From the NCBI GenBank assembly GCA_033344895.1, contig JAWPMN010000001.1:806001-870000 (forward strand): DNA of 64,000 nt. The letters run 5' to 3'. A program made the position numbers and the translations under genes. The notes below the pieces were generated by a model that saw only the letters and a list, made by a program, of their open reading frames with translations, did not search any database and was not told the origin of the DNA. The DNA is from Alphaproteobacteria bacterium (GTDB taxonomy: Bacteria > Pseudomonadota > Alphaproteobacteria > UBA8366 > Aestuariispiraceae). Below are positions 9,219 to 18,798 of the stretch, one piece after another (position 1 is the stretch's first letter; each line of letters begins with the position of its first letter).

Positions 9219-10178
9219 TCACCGTCTGGCACGCGGATGAGCCCGCGCATACTCCGCCATCAAGCGCGCGGTATCGACTTCCGTGTATCGCTGGGTCGTG
9301 CTGAGCGAGGCATGGCCGAGCAGTTCCTGGATGGCGCGCAGATCACCGCCTCCTGCAAGAAGATGGGTCGCGAAACTGTGCCGCAGGGCGTGTGGCGTCG
9401 CAGTGTCCGGAAGCCCCAGTGCAATCCTCAGCATCCGGATCGGCTTGCGCGCCGTATCCTGGTTCATCCGCCCGCCACGTACACCGCGATACAGCGGACC
9501 GTCCGGGTCACCGGCAAACGGGCTTTCCGAAAGATAGGCGGAAAGTGCGTCCCGCACCGCCGGCAGGACCGGCACGAAGCGTTCCTTGTTTCCCTTCCCC
9601 AGCACCCGCATCGCATCGCCCGACGGTGCGTCCTTTTCATTGAGGGAAAGTGCCTCGGCTATGCGAAGACCGCACCCGTACAACATGGTCAGAAGGGCAA
9701 TATTGCGCTTCGCAACCCAGCTTTCGGTTTCGAAATCCCCTGCCGATTCGAGAAGCAGTTCCGCGTCCGGCACGCTCAACGGCTTCGGGACGGAATGGGG
9801 TATCTTGGGGGCGCGGACCAGTTGCAGGCGATCGTTTTCGACCAGACCCTTCTTGCGCAGATACCGAAAGAAGGTACGGATCGACGACAGTTTTCGGGCC
9901 CGGGAAACGTCCTGAACGCCATCTTCCGACAATCGCGCCAGCCAGGACCGGAAATCCAGTTGTCGCAGATCGGCCAGGTCGGATAGATCCGGCGGTGCGC
10001 CCAGATGCCGTGTCAGAAAGGTCAGGAAATCTTCGACGTCGTGGCTATAAGCCGCAATCGTATGGGGGCTGAGCCGCCGTTCGTCGCTCAACCAACCCAG
10101 GAAGGCGCGATAGGCCTTTGCTGTCGGACCGTCCCCGGTGACGGGATGCTGCGACAGATCGAAACGATCATCGCCCAT
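9219..10178 (-). CDS. xerC: Tyrosine recombinase XerC
   Basis: A 319-residue tyrosine recombinase of the XerC/D type, which resolves chromosome dimers at dif sites. The N-terminal SAM-like core-binding domain covers about 20-110 (FLGWLSDERRLSPHTIAAYSHD). The catalytic domain shows YGCGLRIAEAL with the first Arg, GKGNKERFVPV with Lys, HALRHSFATHLL with His and Arg, LLGHASLSTTQRYTEVD with the final His and nucleophilic Tyr. All five catalytic positions are present. It is downstream of a DUF484 gene, the same pairing seen next to xerC in many proteobacteria, which favours housekeeping XerC over a mobile integrase. Confidence 0.92.
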   Translation of the reverse strand: MGDDRFDLSQHPVTGDGPTAKAYRAFLGWLSDERRLSPHTIAAYSHDVEDFLTFLTRHLGAPPDLSDLADLRQLDFRSWLARLSEDGVQDVSRARKLSSIRTFFRYLRKKGLVENDRLQLVRAPKIPHSVPKPLSVPDAELLLESAGDFETESWVAKRNIALLTMLYGCGLRIAEALSLNEKDAPSGDAMRVLGKGNKERFVPVLPAVRDALSAYLSESPFAGDPDGPLYRGVRGGRMNQDTARKPIRMLRIALGLPDTATPHALRHSFATHLLAGGGDLRAIQELLGHASLSTTQRYTEVDTARLMAEYARAHPRARR

Positions 10179-10205
10179 GCCGCAGCCTTCCGACTAGGGG
10201 TGCCG

Positions 10206-10913
10206 CTATTCGGGCAGATCCAGCCAAATGCGCACCAGTTGGGCGAGCACCGCCGACAGGAAGCCGATCAGTTCGGTTGCCTGACCGGGATGGAACTTCT
10301 CCGGGTCGCGGTGCCCGAAGGCCAGCAGGGCCGGCGGTGACGAGTTTGAAATCTGCAGCCGGACCAGCGCATCGCTCTGCACCAGGGTTGCAGCCCCGCC
10401 GAAAAGGTCCGGATCGCCCGATATGTGGGCCCGCAGCAGCATGTCCCGGTCCGTTCCGATCAAACGGTCCACGAATCCCGGCGGGACGAGGGTCACGCTG
10501 CGCACCGGAAAGTCCTCGGCATTCGCCGATTCCACCGCCAGCGTGACGACATCCATGTCCAGCACGACCGCGACATCGGTCTGAACCAGGTTGATCAGTT
10601 GTTCGAAGGAGTTCGCGCTGAGCAGTCGCAGAACACATTCGTGAACCCGCGACTGGCTGTTCAGGTTTTCGCGACTGGTATCGATCAGTTCCCGCGCGAC
10701 ATCGGTCGTCTCTTCGATCCGGTCCCGCAGGCGCCGGATCATGGCTTCCTGAAAATCGTAGACGCCCTTCCCGCCATTGCGTTTCGGCGGGTCCAGCTCG
10801 GACAGGAGATCCGGGTGCTCGTTCAGAAACCCCGGATTGTCGCGAAGAAAACTGACAACGTCCTTGGCTTCAACGCCGGTCGGCGCGGGATGACTGCCGG
10901 GAGAGGGTTTCAT
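10206..10913 (-). CDS. DUF484 family protein
   Basis: A 235-residue DUF484 protein, a family with a GAF-like fold and unknown function. The N-terminal VVSFLRDNPGFLNEHPDLLSEL motif is the hallmark of the family. Next come a coiled-coil region around residues 55-90 (EAMIRRLRDRIEETTDVARELI) and a GAF-like second half with LLAFGHRDPEKFHPGQATELIGFL. It lies 27 nt upstream of xerC and is likely cotranscribed with it. Confidence 0.88.
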   Translation of the reverse strand: MKPSPGSHPAPTGVEAKDVVSFLRDNPGFLNEHPDLLSELDPPKRNGGKGVYDFQEAMIRRLRDRIEETTDVARELIDTSRENLNSQSRVHECVLRLLSANSFEQLINLVQTDVAVVLDMDVVTLAVESANAEDFPVRSVTLVPPGFVDRLIGTDRDMLLRAHISGDPDLFGGAATLVQSDALVRLQISNSSPPALLAFGHRDPEKFHPGQATELIGFLSAVLAQLVRIWLDLPE

Positions 10914-10977
10914 GATCGCATTCTCCTCCGTCGACGACCGGCCCGCGCCCCGACCCGTTCGGGGCCTGAAACCGGCG

Positions 10978-11631
10978 TTAAAGAATCGACTGACCCGTCG
11001 CTTCCCAGTCCTTCAGGAAGGCGGCGAGGCCCTTATCGGTCAGCGGGTGCGCAAACAGCTGGCGCAGCACTTTCGGCGGCAGCGTGGCGACGCCCGCGCC
11101 CATTTTCGCGGCCTGTACCACATGCACCGGGTGGCGGATCGAAGCGACCAGCACTTCGGTGGCGAAGCCGTAATTCTCATATATCGTGACGACGTCGGCA
11201 ATCAGGTCCATGCCGTCCTGGCCGATATCGTCCAGCCGCCCGACGAAAGGCGAGATAAAGGTCGCGCCGGCCTTAGCCGCCAGCAGGGCCTGGGCCGGGG
11301 AAAAGCACAGGGTCACGTTCACCATGACGCCATCGTCGCTGAGTGCCTTGCAGGTCTTGAGCCCCGCCTCGGTCAGCGGCACCTTGACCGCAATATTGTC
11401 GGCGATCTTCGACAGTTTGCGACCTTCCTTCAGCATGGTGTCGAAATCCGTCGCGACACATTCCGCCGAGACCGGGCCGTTCACGACGCCGCAGATTTCC
11501 TCGACCACTTCCAGGAAGTTGCGGCCGCTCTTTGCGACCAGCGACGGGTTTGTCGTCACACCGTCGACCAGGCCGGTTGAGGCCAGGTCGCGAATCTCTT
11601 CAATATCCGCCGTGTCGATGAAGAATTTCAT
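10978..11631 (-). CDS. Fructose-6-phosphate aldolase/transaldolase-like protein
   Basis: A 217-residue short transaldolase of the TalC/FSA subfamily. It starts [16 protein letters not shown], contains [13 protein letters not shown], the [19 protein letters not shown] segment with the Schiff-base Lys, and [30 protein letters not shown]. Length matches the subfamily. The short family includes both true transaldolases and F6P aldolases, which sequence alone does not separate; with rpe nearby a pentose-phosphate role is plausible. The ATG at 11631 matches the universal MKFFxDTA start; the open frame upstream is not conserved. It is divergent from priA. Confidence 0.93.
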   Translation of the reverse strand: MKFFIDTADIEEIRDLASTGLVDGVTTNPSLVAKSGRNFLEVVEEICGVVNGPVSAECVATDFDTMLKEGRKLSKIADNIAVKVPLTEAGLKTCKALSDDGVMVNVTLCFSPAQALLAAKAGATFISPFVGRLDDIGQDGMDLIADVVTIYENYGFATEVLVASIRHPVHVVQAAKMGAGVATLPPKVLRQLFAHPLTDKGLAAFLKDWEATGQSIL

Positions 11632-11775
11632 ACTTTCCTCGCTTGGCGCGTCCGGCCCGCTGAAAAATCGGGCGCCGCGCCCATGGTTAGAGATCATGCC
11701 CCGATTCGCGGAAGTAAACCGCTTTCAACGCCGCTTCCGCCGTGACGTGCCCCGGTTCGGGACGGGGGCAACGCG

Positions 11776-13992
11776 ATGACGGATGGAACGCCGCCGTTGG
11801 CCCGTTCTTTGTTCCCTCCGGCCCGCCGGGTCAAGGTTCTATTGCCGCTGCCGCTGGCTGGATCCTACGATTATGGCGTCCCTCCGGGCCTTGAGCCGGT
11901 GCCTGGCAGTTTCGTCGAGGTCCCTCTGGGCGGCCGCGCCGTTGTCGGCGTCGTCTGGGACGGAGAGCCGGATCCGGACGACGTCCCCGAAGCAAAGCTG
12001 AAGGAAATCAGCGGCATCCTGCCGGCGCCACCGCTTCCCGAAGCGTCACGCCGGTTTGTCGAGCGGGTCGCCGCCTATACCCTGGCGCCACCGGGATCGG
12101 TCCTGCGCATGGCGATGAGCGCGCCAAAGGCCCTGGAACCGGCCTCCCTACGCACCGTCTACACCGCCGCCGATCCGCCGCCGGACGACCTGCGATGGAC
12201 CGCGGCACGGCGCCGGGTCATGAGCGTCGCCGCCGACGGCCCCGCCCTGCCCGCCGCGGACCTGGCGCGTGAGGCGGGGGTTACGCCCGGCGTCATCCGG
12301 GGCATGGCCGATGCCGGCGCCCTGCTGCCCTTGCGTCTGCCGGATACCGAAAACTTCGAGGAGCCCGAATGGAAGCGCCCGGGCCCTGCCCTGTCGGACA
12401 GTCAGGGCGCCGCCGCATCCGAGCTATGCGACGCCGTGCGCGCCAGGGCATTTTCCGTCACCCTGCTGGACGGGGTCACGGGATCCGGCAAGACCGAAGT
12501 CTATTTCGAAGCGGTCGCGGCGGCATTGGAAGCCGGGCGGCCGGTCTTGGTTCTGCTGCCGGAAATCGCCCTGTCAGCGCAATGGCTGGAGCGATTTGAG
12601 GAACGGTTCGGCGTACGCCCGGCGGAATGGCATTCCGACCTGCCGCCCGGCACGCGCAGGCGCACCTGGAAGGCCGTTGCCGAAGGCCGCATCAAGGTCA
12701 TGGTCGGCGCGCGTTCCGCCCTGCATCTGCCGTTTCCGGAGCTCGGCCTGATCGTTGTCGATGAGGAGCATGATGGCTCCTTCAAGCAGGAAGAAGGCGT
12801 CATCTATCACGCCCGGGACATGGCCGTTTTACGCGCGCAGGTCTTCGGCTGCCCGATCATCCTGGCCTCCGCCACGCCCAGTCTGGAGACCGTGACCAAC
12901 GCAGAATCCGGCCGGTACCGCCGGCTGCGACTGACGGAACGACATGGGGTTGCCGAACTTCCCGCCATCGACATGGTCGATCTGCGCAAGACGCCGCCGC
13001 CCCGGCAACGCTGGATTTCCCAGCCATTGCAGGACGCACTGGAAGAAACCCTGTCCCGGGGTGAGCAGGCCCTGCTGTTCCTGAACCGCCGGGGCTACGC
13101 CCCGCTGACGCTGTGCCGGACCTGCGGCCACCGTATCGAATGCCCGGCCTGCGATGCCTGGCTGGTCGAGCATCGCTTCGGGCGGAGACTGGAGTGTCAC
13201 CACTGCGGTTTCGCGATGAAGACGCCGGACCACTGCCCGGAATGCGAGGATACCGGCAGCCTCGTCGCCTGCGGCCCCGGCGTGGAGCGCCTGCATGAGG
13301 AGGCCCTGTCGATCCTGCCGGATGCCCGGATCGAGGTCGTCACATCGGATACCCTGCAGGGACCGCTGGCTGCCGCCGCCTTCGTGGACCGCATGGCCAG
13401 CGGCGAGGTCAATCTGGTGATCGGCACCCAGATCGTGGCCAAGGGCTATCATTTCCCCCTGCTGACCCTTGTCGGGGTGATTGATGCCGATCTGGGTCTG
13501 GCGGGCGGCGACCTGCGTGCGTCGGAGCGGACGTTCCAGTTGTTGAGTCAGGTCGCCGGGCGAGCCGGACGCGCAGGCCATTCCGGCCGCGTCATGCTGC
13601 AAACCGCCAATCCGGGTGCCACCGTACTCCAGGCCATCGCCACCGGCGACCGCGACGGGTTCTATGCCGCCGAGGCTGCGATGCGGGAGGAACACGGCTG
13701 GCCCCCGTTCGGCCGGCTGGCCGCGCTGATCGTCTCGGGCGAGGATGAGGACCTGGTGGAGCGGAGCGCGAGCGACCTGGCGCGGGCCGCGCCGCGCAGC
13801 GAGGGGTTGCGGGTTCTGGGGCCGGCAGCGCCGCCGCTGGCACTGCTCAGGGGTCGATACCGACGTCGACTGCTCCTCAAGACCGGGCGGGACATCAGCA
13901 TTCAACGGGTCCTGAGTGACTGGTTGTCGCGGGTGAAGCCACCGAACGCCGTAAGAGTTCAGGTGGATGTAGATCCCTACAGCTTCATGTGA
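11776..13992 (+). CDS. priA: Primosomal protein N' (replication restart helicase PriA)
   Basis: A 738-residue superfamily 2 DNA helicase that reloads the replisome at stalled forks. The N-terminal 3'-binding domain contains SYDYGVPPGLEPVPGSFVEVPLG. The helicase core has DGVTGSGKTEVYF (Walker A, about residue 232) and VVDEEHDGSFKQEEG (DEEH box, about 328). The zinc-binding region lies at about 445-500 with CRTCGHRIECPACD and CHHCGF plus CPEC. Motifs V/VI appear as IGTQIVAKGYHFPLLTLVGVIDAD and SQVAGRAGRAG. Full length for the family. It begins divergently from the transaldolase-like gene. Confidence 0.97.
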   Translation: MTDGTPPLARSLFPPARRVKVLLPLPLAGSYDYGVPPGLEPVPGSFVEVPLGGRAVVGVVWDGEPDPDDVPEAKLKEISGILPAPPLPEASRRFVERVAAYTLAPPGSVLRMAMSAPKALEPASLRTVYTAADPPPDDLRWTAARRRVMSVAADGPALPAADLAREAGVTPGVIRGMADAGALLPLRLPDTENFEEPEWKRPGPALSDSQGAAASELCDAVRARAFSVTLLDGVTGSGKTEVYFEAVAAALEAGRPVLVLLPEIALSAQWLERFEERFGVRPAEWHSDLPPGTRRRTWKAVAEGRIKVMVGARSALHLPFPELGLIVVDEEHDGSFKQEEGVIYHARDMAVLRAQVFGCPIILASATPSLETVTNAESGRYRRLRLTERHGVAELPAIDMVDLRKTPPPRQRWISQPLQDALEETLSRGEQALLFLNRRGYAPLTLCRTCGHRIECPACDAWLVEHRFGRRLECHHCGFAMKTPDHCPECEDTGSLVACGPGVERLHEEALSILPDARIEVVTSDTLQGPLAAAAFVDRMASGEVNLVIGTQIVAKGYHFPLLTLVGVIDADLGLAGGDLRASERTFQLLSQVAGRAGRAGHSGRVMLQTANPGATVLQAIATGDRDGFYAAEAAMREEHGWPPFGRLAALIVSGEDEDLVERSASDLARAAPRSEGLRVLGPAAPPLALLRGRYRRRLLLKTGRDISIQRVLSDWLSRVKPPNAVRVQVDVDPYSFM

Positions 13993-14122
13993 CCGTATCC
14001 TGTGACAATCGGGAACAGCCCTTCCGATTGCGCCGATGGCGGCAGCCGGGTAGTAAGAAACCGGATTGCCGACCCACCGAACCGGGGCGGCGGTTCGTCC
14101 GACGGAGGGGTGCCGGGTCGCG

Positions 14123-14677
14123 ATGTTGTTCAGTCTGCCGAATTTCCTCACGCTGCTGCGCATTGTGGCGATCGCACCGATCGTCGGCCTGTTCTATATC
14201 GACGAGAACTGGGCCCGCTGGACGGCCTTCGGCCTGTTTGCCGTTGCCGGAATTACCGATTTCTTCGACGGATATCTCGCCCGCGCCACCGGGCAGGTGT
14301 CGAAGCTGGGCCGCTTCCTGGACCCGATCGCGGACAAGCTCCTGATCGCCGCGGTAATCCTGATGCTGGTTGCGTCCGGCGGTTTGAGCGGGCTCGCGGT
14401 TCTGCCCGGCCTCGTCATCCTGATCCGCGAAATCACTGTTTCCGGTCTGCGCGAATACCTTGCCGAACTGCGGGTCGGCATGCCGGTATCCAACCTGGCC
14501 AAGTGGAAGACCACAATCCAGATGCTGGCGCTTGGCTTCCTGATCGTCGGGAAGGCCGGTCCGGCCATTCTGCCGACCGTGCTGATCGGCGACGTTTTGA
14601 TCTGGATCGCGGCCCTGCTGACGGTCGTCACCGGTTTCGACTATCTGCGCGCCGGCCTGAAACATATGACGGAATAG
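14123..14677 (+). CDS. pgsA: CDP-diacylglycerol--glycerol-3-phosphate 3-phosphatidyltransferase
   Basis: A 184-residue integral membrane CDP-alcohol phosphatidyltransferase making phosphatidylglycerol phosphate. The family motif D-x2-DG-x2-AR-x8-G-x3-D-x3-D is intact as DFFDGYLARATGQVSKLG followed by RFLDPIADK. The N-terminus MLFSLPNFLTLLRI is typical of PgsA, and four to five hydrophobic helices follow. I chose the ATG at 14123 on this N-terminus. In alphaproteobacteria pgsA commonly heads a molybdopterin gene group, and mobB follows here after 3 nt. Confidence 0.95.
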   Translation: MLFSLPNFLTLLRIVAIAPIVGLFYIDENWARWTAFGLFAVAGITDFFDGYLARATGQVSKLGRFLDPIADKLLIAAVILMLVASGGLSGLAVLPGLVILIREITVSGLREYLAELRVGMPVSNLAKWKTTIQMLALGFLIVGKAGPAILPTVLIGDVLIWIAALLTVVTGFDYLRAGLKHMTE

Positions 14678-14680
14678 GCC

Positions 14681-15178
14681 ATGCGGGTTCTGGGCATCGC
14701 CGGTTTCAGCGGCGCCGGCAAGACAACACTGGTAACCCGGCTGATACCGGCCCTTGTCGCGCGCGGGCTGAGCGTTTCCACGGTCAAGCATGCGCATCAT
14801 GCGTTCGACGTCGACACACCCGGCAAGGATTCCTACGAGCATCGCAAGGCAGGGGCGTCCGAGGTGCTGGTATCCTCCGACCAGCGCTGGGTCCTGATGC
14901 ATGAACATCGTGGCGCCGACGAGCCCGGCCTCGACGACCTGCTGAAGAAGCTGGCACCGGTCGATCTGGTCCTGGTCGAGGGATGGAAATTCGGCGACCA
15001 TCCGAAGCTGGAAGTGTTTCGGAGTTCCGTCGGCAAGCCGATGCTGGCGCAGCAGGATCGCAACGTCATCGCAATCGCCACGGACCTGTCGGAGCTTCCC
15101 TCCCTCACCATCCCGCGGCTGAACATCGATGACATTGATGCCATTGCGGATTTTGTCGCGGAGTATGCTAAGGTCTGA
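14681..15178 (+). CDS. mobB: Molybdopterin-guanine dinucleotide biosynthesis adaptor protein B
   Basis: A 165-residue P-loop GTPase that assists MobA in attaching GMP to molybdopterin. Walker A is GFSGAGKTTLVTRL at residues 7-20. VSTVKHAHHAFDVDTPGKDSY is the characteristic MobB segment, and DLVLVEGWKFGDHPKLEVFR holds the Walker B-like region. It begins 3 nt after pgsA and is probably cotranscribed with it. Together with moeA, moaD and moaE downstream it forms part of a molybdenum cofactor locus, interrupted by a cyclase gene and a small conserved gene. Confidence 0.95.
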   Translation: MRVLGIAGFSGAGKTTLVTRLIPALVARGLSVSTVKHAHHAFDVDTPGKDSYEHRKAGASEVLVSSDQRWVLMHEHRGADEPGLDDLLKKLAPVDLVLVEGWKFGDHPKLEVFRSSVGKPMLAQQDRNVIAIATDLSELPSLTIPRLNIDDIDAIADFVAEYAKV

Positions 15179-15220
15179 TCCGTCCCGGCCGGCATTCGGC
15201 CGTCCAAATGGAGCAACCGA

Positions 15221-16945
15221 ATGCTGAAATCCTTTTCCATCGGCGGCAAGATCTACTCGATTGCCCTGGGTCTGGTGATCCTGATGGTCGCGGTCTCCGC
15301 CGCGTCCCTTTACATGGTCGAGCGGGTCCGGGAGGAACTGCAACTCCAGTCTGCGATATTTCTGCCCCTCAGCAACCGGATCGCCTCGATCGAAGCCCGT
15401 GTGCTGGATGGCGAAGTACATATCGAGCGGTTGCGCCATGCGCTGGAAGAAGGCCGCCGGACGGCGATGTCGGACGACATCCATCGCGAGATCCAACGGA
15501 TCGGCGCCACCGCCGACGAAGAATTCCAGAGAGCCTATGCGATTCTGGAAAACATCGATCAGGATACCCTGACCAAGGAAAGCGCTGTCGCCGCCGCCCA
15601 GGTCGAAGCCGCGCTGCATCAGGTCGATGCCGAATATCGCGACTATCGCATGAAGCTGGAACGCCTGCTGAAGGCGGAATTGAGCGGGGCCCTGTCCGAC
15701 GTCCAACTGCTGAACGACCTGGTGATTCAGGACGAGCAGGAAATCTACGCCCATGCCGAAAAGGTGCGGGCCCAGATGCAGAACCATGTCACGGCATCCC
15801 TGAACCATGTCGTGGAACTGGACGAGATCCTGGATCGCCTGATCTTCACATTGACCGGGCTCGCCGCGCTGTTGGGGCTGATCCTGTCCGCCGTCGTAAC
15901 GCGCTGGATCGTGAACCCGATGCGGGCCCTGGTATCGGGACTGAAGCGGGTGGAGGATGGCGACCTGGAGACGGAGTTGCGAATCGACACCCGCGACGAG
16001 ACCGCCACCATGGCCCGCAGCTTCAACGAAATGATCGCCGGACTGCGGGCGAAGGAACGCATAACCGAGACCTTCGGGAAATATGTCGATGCCCGTGTCG
16101 TCGACTCGCTGATCGGCAATCCATCGCTGACCAAGCCGGGCGGGGACCGGCGGCACATGACAGTGCTGTTCACCGATATGAGCGGCTTTACCGGCCTGTC
16201 GGAAGCACTGTCCCCGGACCTTCTGGTGCGCCTGCTGAACGAATACTTCACCGAGATGTCCGACCCGATCACGCGCCGGGAAGGCGTGATCGACAAGTAT
16301 ATCGGCGATGCGATCATGGCCTATTGGGGACCGCCCTTCACCGATCCATTGCATCAGGCGGAATGGGCCTGCGCGGCGGCCCTGGACCAGTTGGATCGCC
16401 TGGAGGGATTCCGGAAGGCCGTACCCGAAATCATCGGCGTGAAGCTTCAGGCCGATCCGATCGACATCCACAGCGGCATCGCCAGTGGCCCGGCCCTGGT
16501 CGGTACGGTCGGATCGCATCAGCATCGGAACTACACGGTGATGGGCGACACGGTGAACCTGGCGGCCCGCCTGGAAGGCGCCTGCAAGGCCTATCGCGTC
16601 CGTATCCTGGTGGATGAGGCAACCCAGGCGGATTGCAAGAACGTGCTGTTCCGCGAGATTGATTTTCTGCGCGTCAAGGGGCGTGGCGAGCCGGTGCGCG
16701 CCTATCAGCCGATGGCCCGACTGCCCGCACCGGATGTGGACCAGCAGCTTGCGAAGACCTATGCACAGGGCCTGACCGCCTTTCGAAAGCGGGATTTCGA
16801 CGGCGCGATCCGTCTGTTCGACAAATGCCTTGAAATCGTCCCGAACGACGCGCCGAGCCAGGTCCAGAAGGAGCGTGCGGAGGCCCTGCGCAACGCACCG
16901 CCACCGGAAGACTGGGATGGCGTTTGGGAGATGCGAAGCAAGTGA
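15221..16945 (+). CDS. Transmembrane HAMP-domain class III adenylate/guanylate cyclase
   Basis: A 574-residue receptor-type cyclase. A first membrane helix (about 12-32) and a second (about 206-230) flank a helical periplasmic sensor of about 170 residues. A HAMP linker (about 228-282, starting WIVNPMRALVSGLKRVEDGDL) leads to the cyclase domain (about 310-480). Metal-binding Asp319 lies in VLFTDMSGFTGL and Asp363 in KYIGDAIMAYWGPPF; NYTVMGDTVNLAARLEGA follows. The last 60 residues contain a TPR-like helix pair (YAQGLTAFRKRDFDGAIRLFDKCL). It should convert an external signal into cAMP or cGMP. Its position between mobB and moeA is unexplained. Confidence 0.9.
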   Translation: MLKSFSIGGKIYSIALGLVILMVAVSAASLYMVERVREELQLQSAIFLPLSNRIASIEARVLDGEVHIERLRHALEEGRRTAMSDDIHREIQRIGATADEEFQRAYAILENIDQDTLTKESAVAAAQVEAALHQVDAEYRDYRMKLERLLKAELSGALSDVQLLNDLVIQDEQEIYAHAEKVRAQMQNHVTASLNHVVELDEILDRLIFTLTGLAALLGLILSAVVTRWIVNPMRALVSGLKRVEDGDLETELRIDTRDETATMARSFNEMIAGLRAKERITETFGKYVDARVVDSLIGNPSLTKPGGDRRHMTVLFTDMSGFTGLSEALSPDLLVRLLNEYFTEMSDPITRREGVIDKYIGDAIMAYWGPPFTDPLHQAEWACAAALDQLDRLEGFRKAVPEIIGVKLQADPIDIHSGIASGPALVGTVGSHQHRNYTVMGDTVNLAARLEGACKAYRVRILVDEATQADCKNVLFREIDFLRVKGRGEPVRAYQPMARLPAPDVDQQLAKTYAQGLTAFRKRDFDGAIRLFDKCLEIVPNDAPSQVQKERAEALRNAPPPEDWDGVWEMRSK

Positions 16946-16978
16946 CGGATCGGGTCCTTGCCGTTATGCTGTGCCACC

Positions 16979-17218
16979 ATGTCCGATCGAAAACGCATAG
17001 ACCCCAGACTGGTCCCCCCCGGTATAGGCCATAACGGCGGCCCGCCGCTGGAAAGCCGCTATACCTGGAAGGCAGTCTGCTGGCGCAAGGCGCAGGCTAA
17101 GGCTTGGAAAACGCCCCCGCCGGAAGTCGTGCGCCGCCGCTGCAAACGGGCGGAAGAACTGGGCATGACCTACCGGGAATACACGCTGGAAATCCTGGAA
17201 CGCGGCCGGCACCTCTAG
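16979..17218 (+). CDS. Small conserved GHNGGPPL-motif protein
   Basis: A 79-residue basic protein beginning MSDRKRIDPRLVPPGIGHNGGPPLE. The GIGHNGGPPLE motif near the N-terminus occurs in many small alphaproteobacterial proteins of unknown function, some phage-linked. The rest, WKAVCWRKAQAKAWKTPPPEVVRRRCKRAEELGMTYREYTLEILERGRHL, looks like a short DNA- or nucleic-acid-binding helix bundle but this is a guess. The inner ATG at 16979 is preferred over an in-frame ATG 7 codons earlier because the added MPLCCAT does not fit. It lies between the cyclase and moeA. Confidence 0.65.
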   Translation: MSDRKRIDPRLVPPGIGHNGGPPLESRYTWKAVCWRKAQAKAWKTPPPEVVRRRCKRAEELGMTYREYTLEILERGRHL

Positions 17219-17248
17219 GCCGAACTCGCGACTGGGAATGGATCAGGC

Positions 17249-18547
17249 ATGGCGCAGCTGACCGATGACTGTTTTGCCTTCGACGGGCCGCTGATAACGG
17301 CGTCCGAAGCGCTGGCGCGTATTCGTGATGGCCTGACCGCGGTTGCCGGGGTGGAATCCGTTCCGATTCGCGACGCGCTGCACCGCATTCTGGCCACCGA
17401 TATTGCCGCACCGCACGCCATTCCGCCCTATGCAAACTCCGCCGTCGACGGATTCGCCGTGTATCACGCGGACCTTAATCCGGATGCCGAGACGGTTCTG
17501 CCGGTGGTTGGACGCGTTGCGGCCGGTCGCCCGCTGGGCCGCCCCCAGAAACGGGGGGAAGCCGTCCAGATCTTCACCGGTGCTCCCATGCCGGACGGTA
17601 CCGACGGCGCCGGCCCCGACACCGTGATGATGCTTGAAGACTGCCGCGCCTCTGACGACGGGGCACGGGTTGCCCTGCAGCCGGGTATTAAGCCGGGGGC
17701 AAACCGTCGGCTGGCCGGCGACGATGTCCCTTCCGGCGAAACCGTTCTGACCACGGGAACACGGCTGGGCCCGGCAGAGCTGGGCATGGCCGCCGCCTGC
17801 GGATTGACGCACATGTCGGTCCGGCGCCCGCTATCCGTCGCGCTGTTCTCCACCGGGGATGAGGTAACGGAGCCAGGCAGCCCCCTGCCGAACGGCGCGC
17901 TTTACGACGCGAACCGCTATGCGATCGGCGCAGCGCTGCGTGCCATCGGCTGTACGGTCGACGATCTGGGTATCCTGCCCGACGATCCGGCCCGTATTCG
18001 CGAGACCTTGCGGCATGCGGCCGGCCGCCATTCAGCCATCCTGACCTCTGGCGGGATGTCGATGGGCGAGGAAGATCACGTCCGCGCCGCTGTCGAGGCC
18101 CTGGGTAGTCTGAATTTCTGGCGGGTCGCCATCAAGCCGGGCCGCCCCGTGGGAATGGGCCTGATTCGCGGCGAAACCGGCGAAAACACGGTTCTGATCG
18201 GACTCCCCGGCAATCCCGTCGCGGCGATGACGACCTTTATCGCCATGGCGCGGCCGGTTCTGCTGACGCTGGCGGGTGCGACATCAACCGACGTGCCGAG
18301 ATTTCGGGTCGTCGCCGATTTCAGCTATAAGAAGAAATCCGGACGCCGCGAGTTCGTCCGCGCGAGACTGGACGGTCGGGATGCGGCGACTTCCCTGCCG
18401 CGTGCGGTGAAGCACGGCCGCAGTGGGGCTGGCGTTCTTTCATCCATGGTCGGTGCGGACGGATTTGTGGAACTTCCGGAGGAAGACACCCATCTGGAAC
18501 CGGGTACAGCGGTGGATTTCCTGCCGTTTGCGGAGGTATTTCGATGA
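17249..18547 (+). CDS. moeA: Molybdopterin molybdenumtransferase
   Basis: A 432-residue MoeA that inserts molybdate into adenylylated molybdopterin. Domain signatures include SAVDGFAVYHAD and VLPVVGRVAAGRP near the N-terminus, the IFTGAPMPDGTDGAGPDTVMM block, and the MoCF-binding domain with LFSTGDEVTEPGSPLPNGALYDANRY. ILTSGGMSMGEEDHVRAAV and KPGRPVGMGLI are further MoeA hallmarks. The C-terminal beta domain ends GTAVDFLPFAEVFR. Its stop overlaps the moaD start by 4 nt (ATGA), indicating translational coupling. Confidence 0.97.
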   Translation: MAQLTDDCFAFDGPLITASEALARIRDGLTAVAGVESVPIRDALHRILATDIAAPHAIPPYANSAVDGFAVYHADLNPDAETVLPVVGRVAAGRPLGRPQKRGEAVQIFTGAPMPDGTDGAGPDTVMMLEDCRASDDGARVALQPGIKPGANRRLAGDDVPSGETVLTTGTRLGPAELGMAAACGLTHMSVRRPLSVALFSTGDEVTEPGSPLPNGALYDANRYAIGAALRAIGCTVDDLGILPDDPARIRETLRHAAGRHSAILTSGGMSMGEEDHVRAAVEALGSLNFWRVAIKPGRPVGMGLIRGETGENTVLIGLPGNPVAAMTTFIAMARPVLLTLAGATSTDVPRFRVVADFSYKKKSGRREFVRARLDGRDAATSLPRAVKHGRSGAGVLSSMVGADGFVELPEEDTHLEPGTAVDFLPFAEVFR

Positions 18548-18795
18548 AAGTTCTGTATTTTGCCTGGCTGCGCCAGCGGATCGGTACCGGCGAGGAAACC
18601 CTCGACCTGCCGGAAGACGTCACCAATGCCGGGGAACTGATGGAATGGTTGAAGACCCGCGGTCCTGGCTACCAGCAGGCATTTCAGAACGCCGATGCGG
18701 TGAAGATCGCCGTCAATCAGGCGTTCGGGTCACGGGACACGCCAGTCGCGGCCAATGACGAGGTCGCCTTCTTCCCGCCCGTGACCGGTGGCTGA
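18544..18795 (+). CDS. moaD: Molybdopterin synthase sulfur carrier subunit
   Basis: An 83-residue ubiquitin-like protein ending in the essential Gly-Gly (FFPPVTGG), which is thiocarboxylated and gives sulfur to cyclic pyranopterin monophosphate in complex with MoaE. It starts MKVLYFAWLRQRIGTGEETLDLP, typical of MoaD. It overlaps moeA by 4 nt and precedes moaE by 3 nt, so all three are probably made from one transcript. Confidence 0.96.
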   Translation: MKVLYFAWLRQRIGTGEETLDLPEDVTNAGELMEWLKTRGPGYQQAFQNADAVKIAVNQAFGSRDTPVAANDEVAFFPPVTGG

Positions 18796-18798
18796 TCG

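Noticed and set aside
9219-10178. The tyrosine recombinase as a mobile-element integrase
   Set aside because: Its sequence and its DUF484 neighbour fit housekeeping XerC; no attachment-site repeats or other mobile genes are seen nearby.
13985-16525. An 846-codon open frame on minus opposite pgsA, mobB and the cyclase
   Set aside because: High-GC third-position artefact; the product is rich in His, Gln, Gly and Arg with no family features, while the plus-strand genes have clear motifs.
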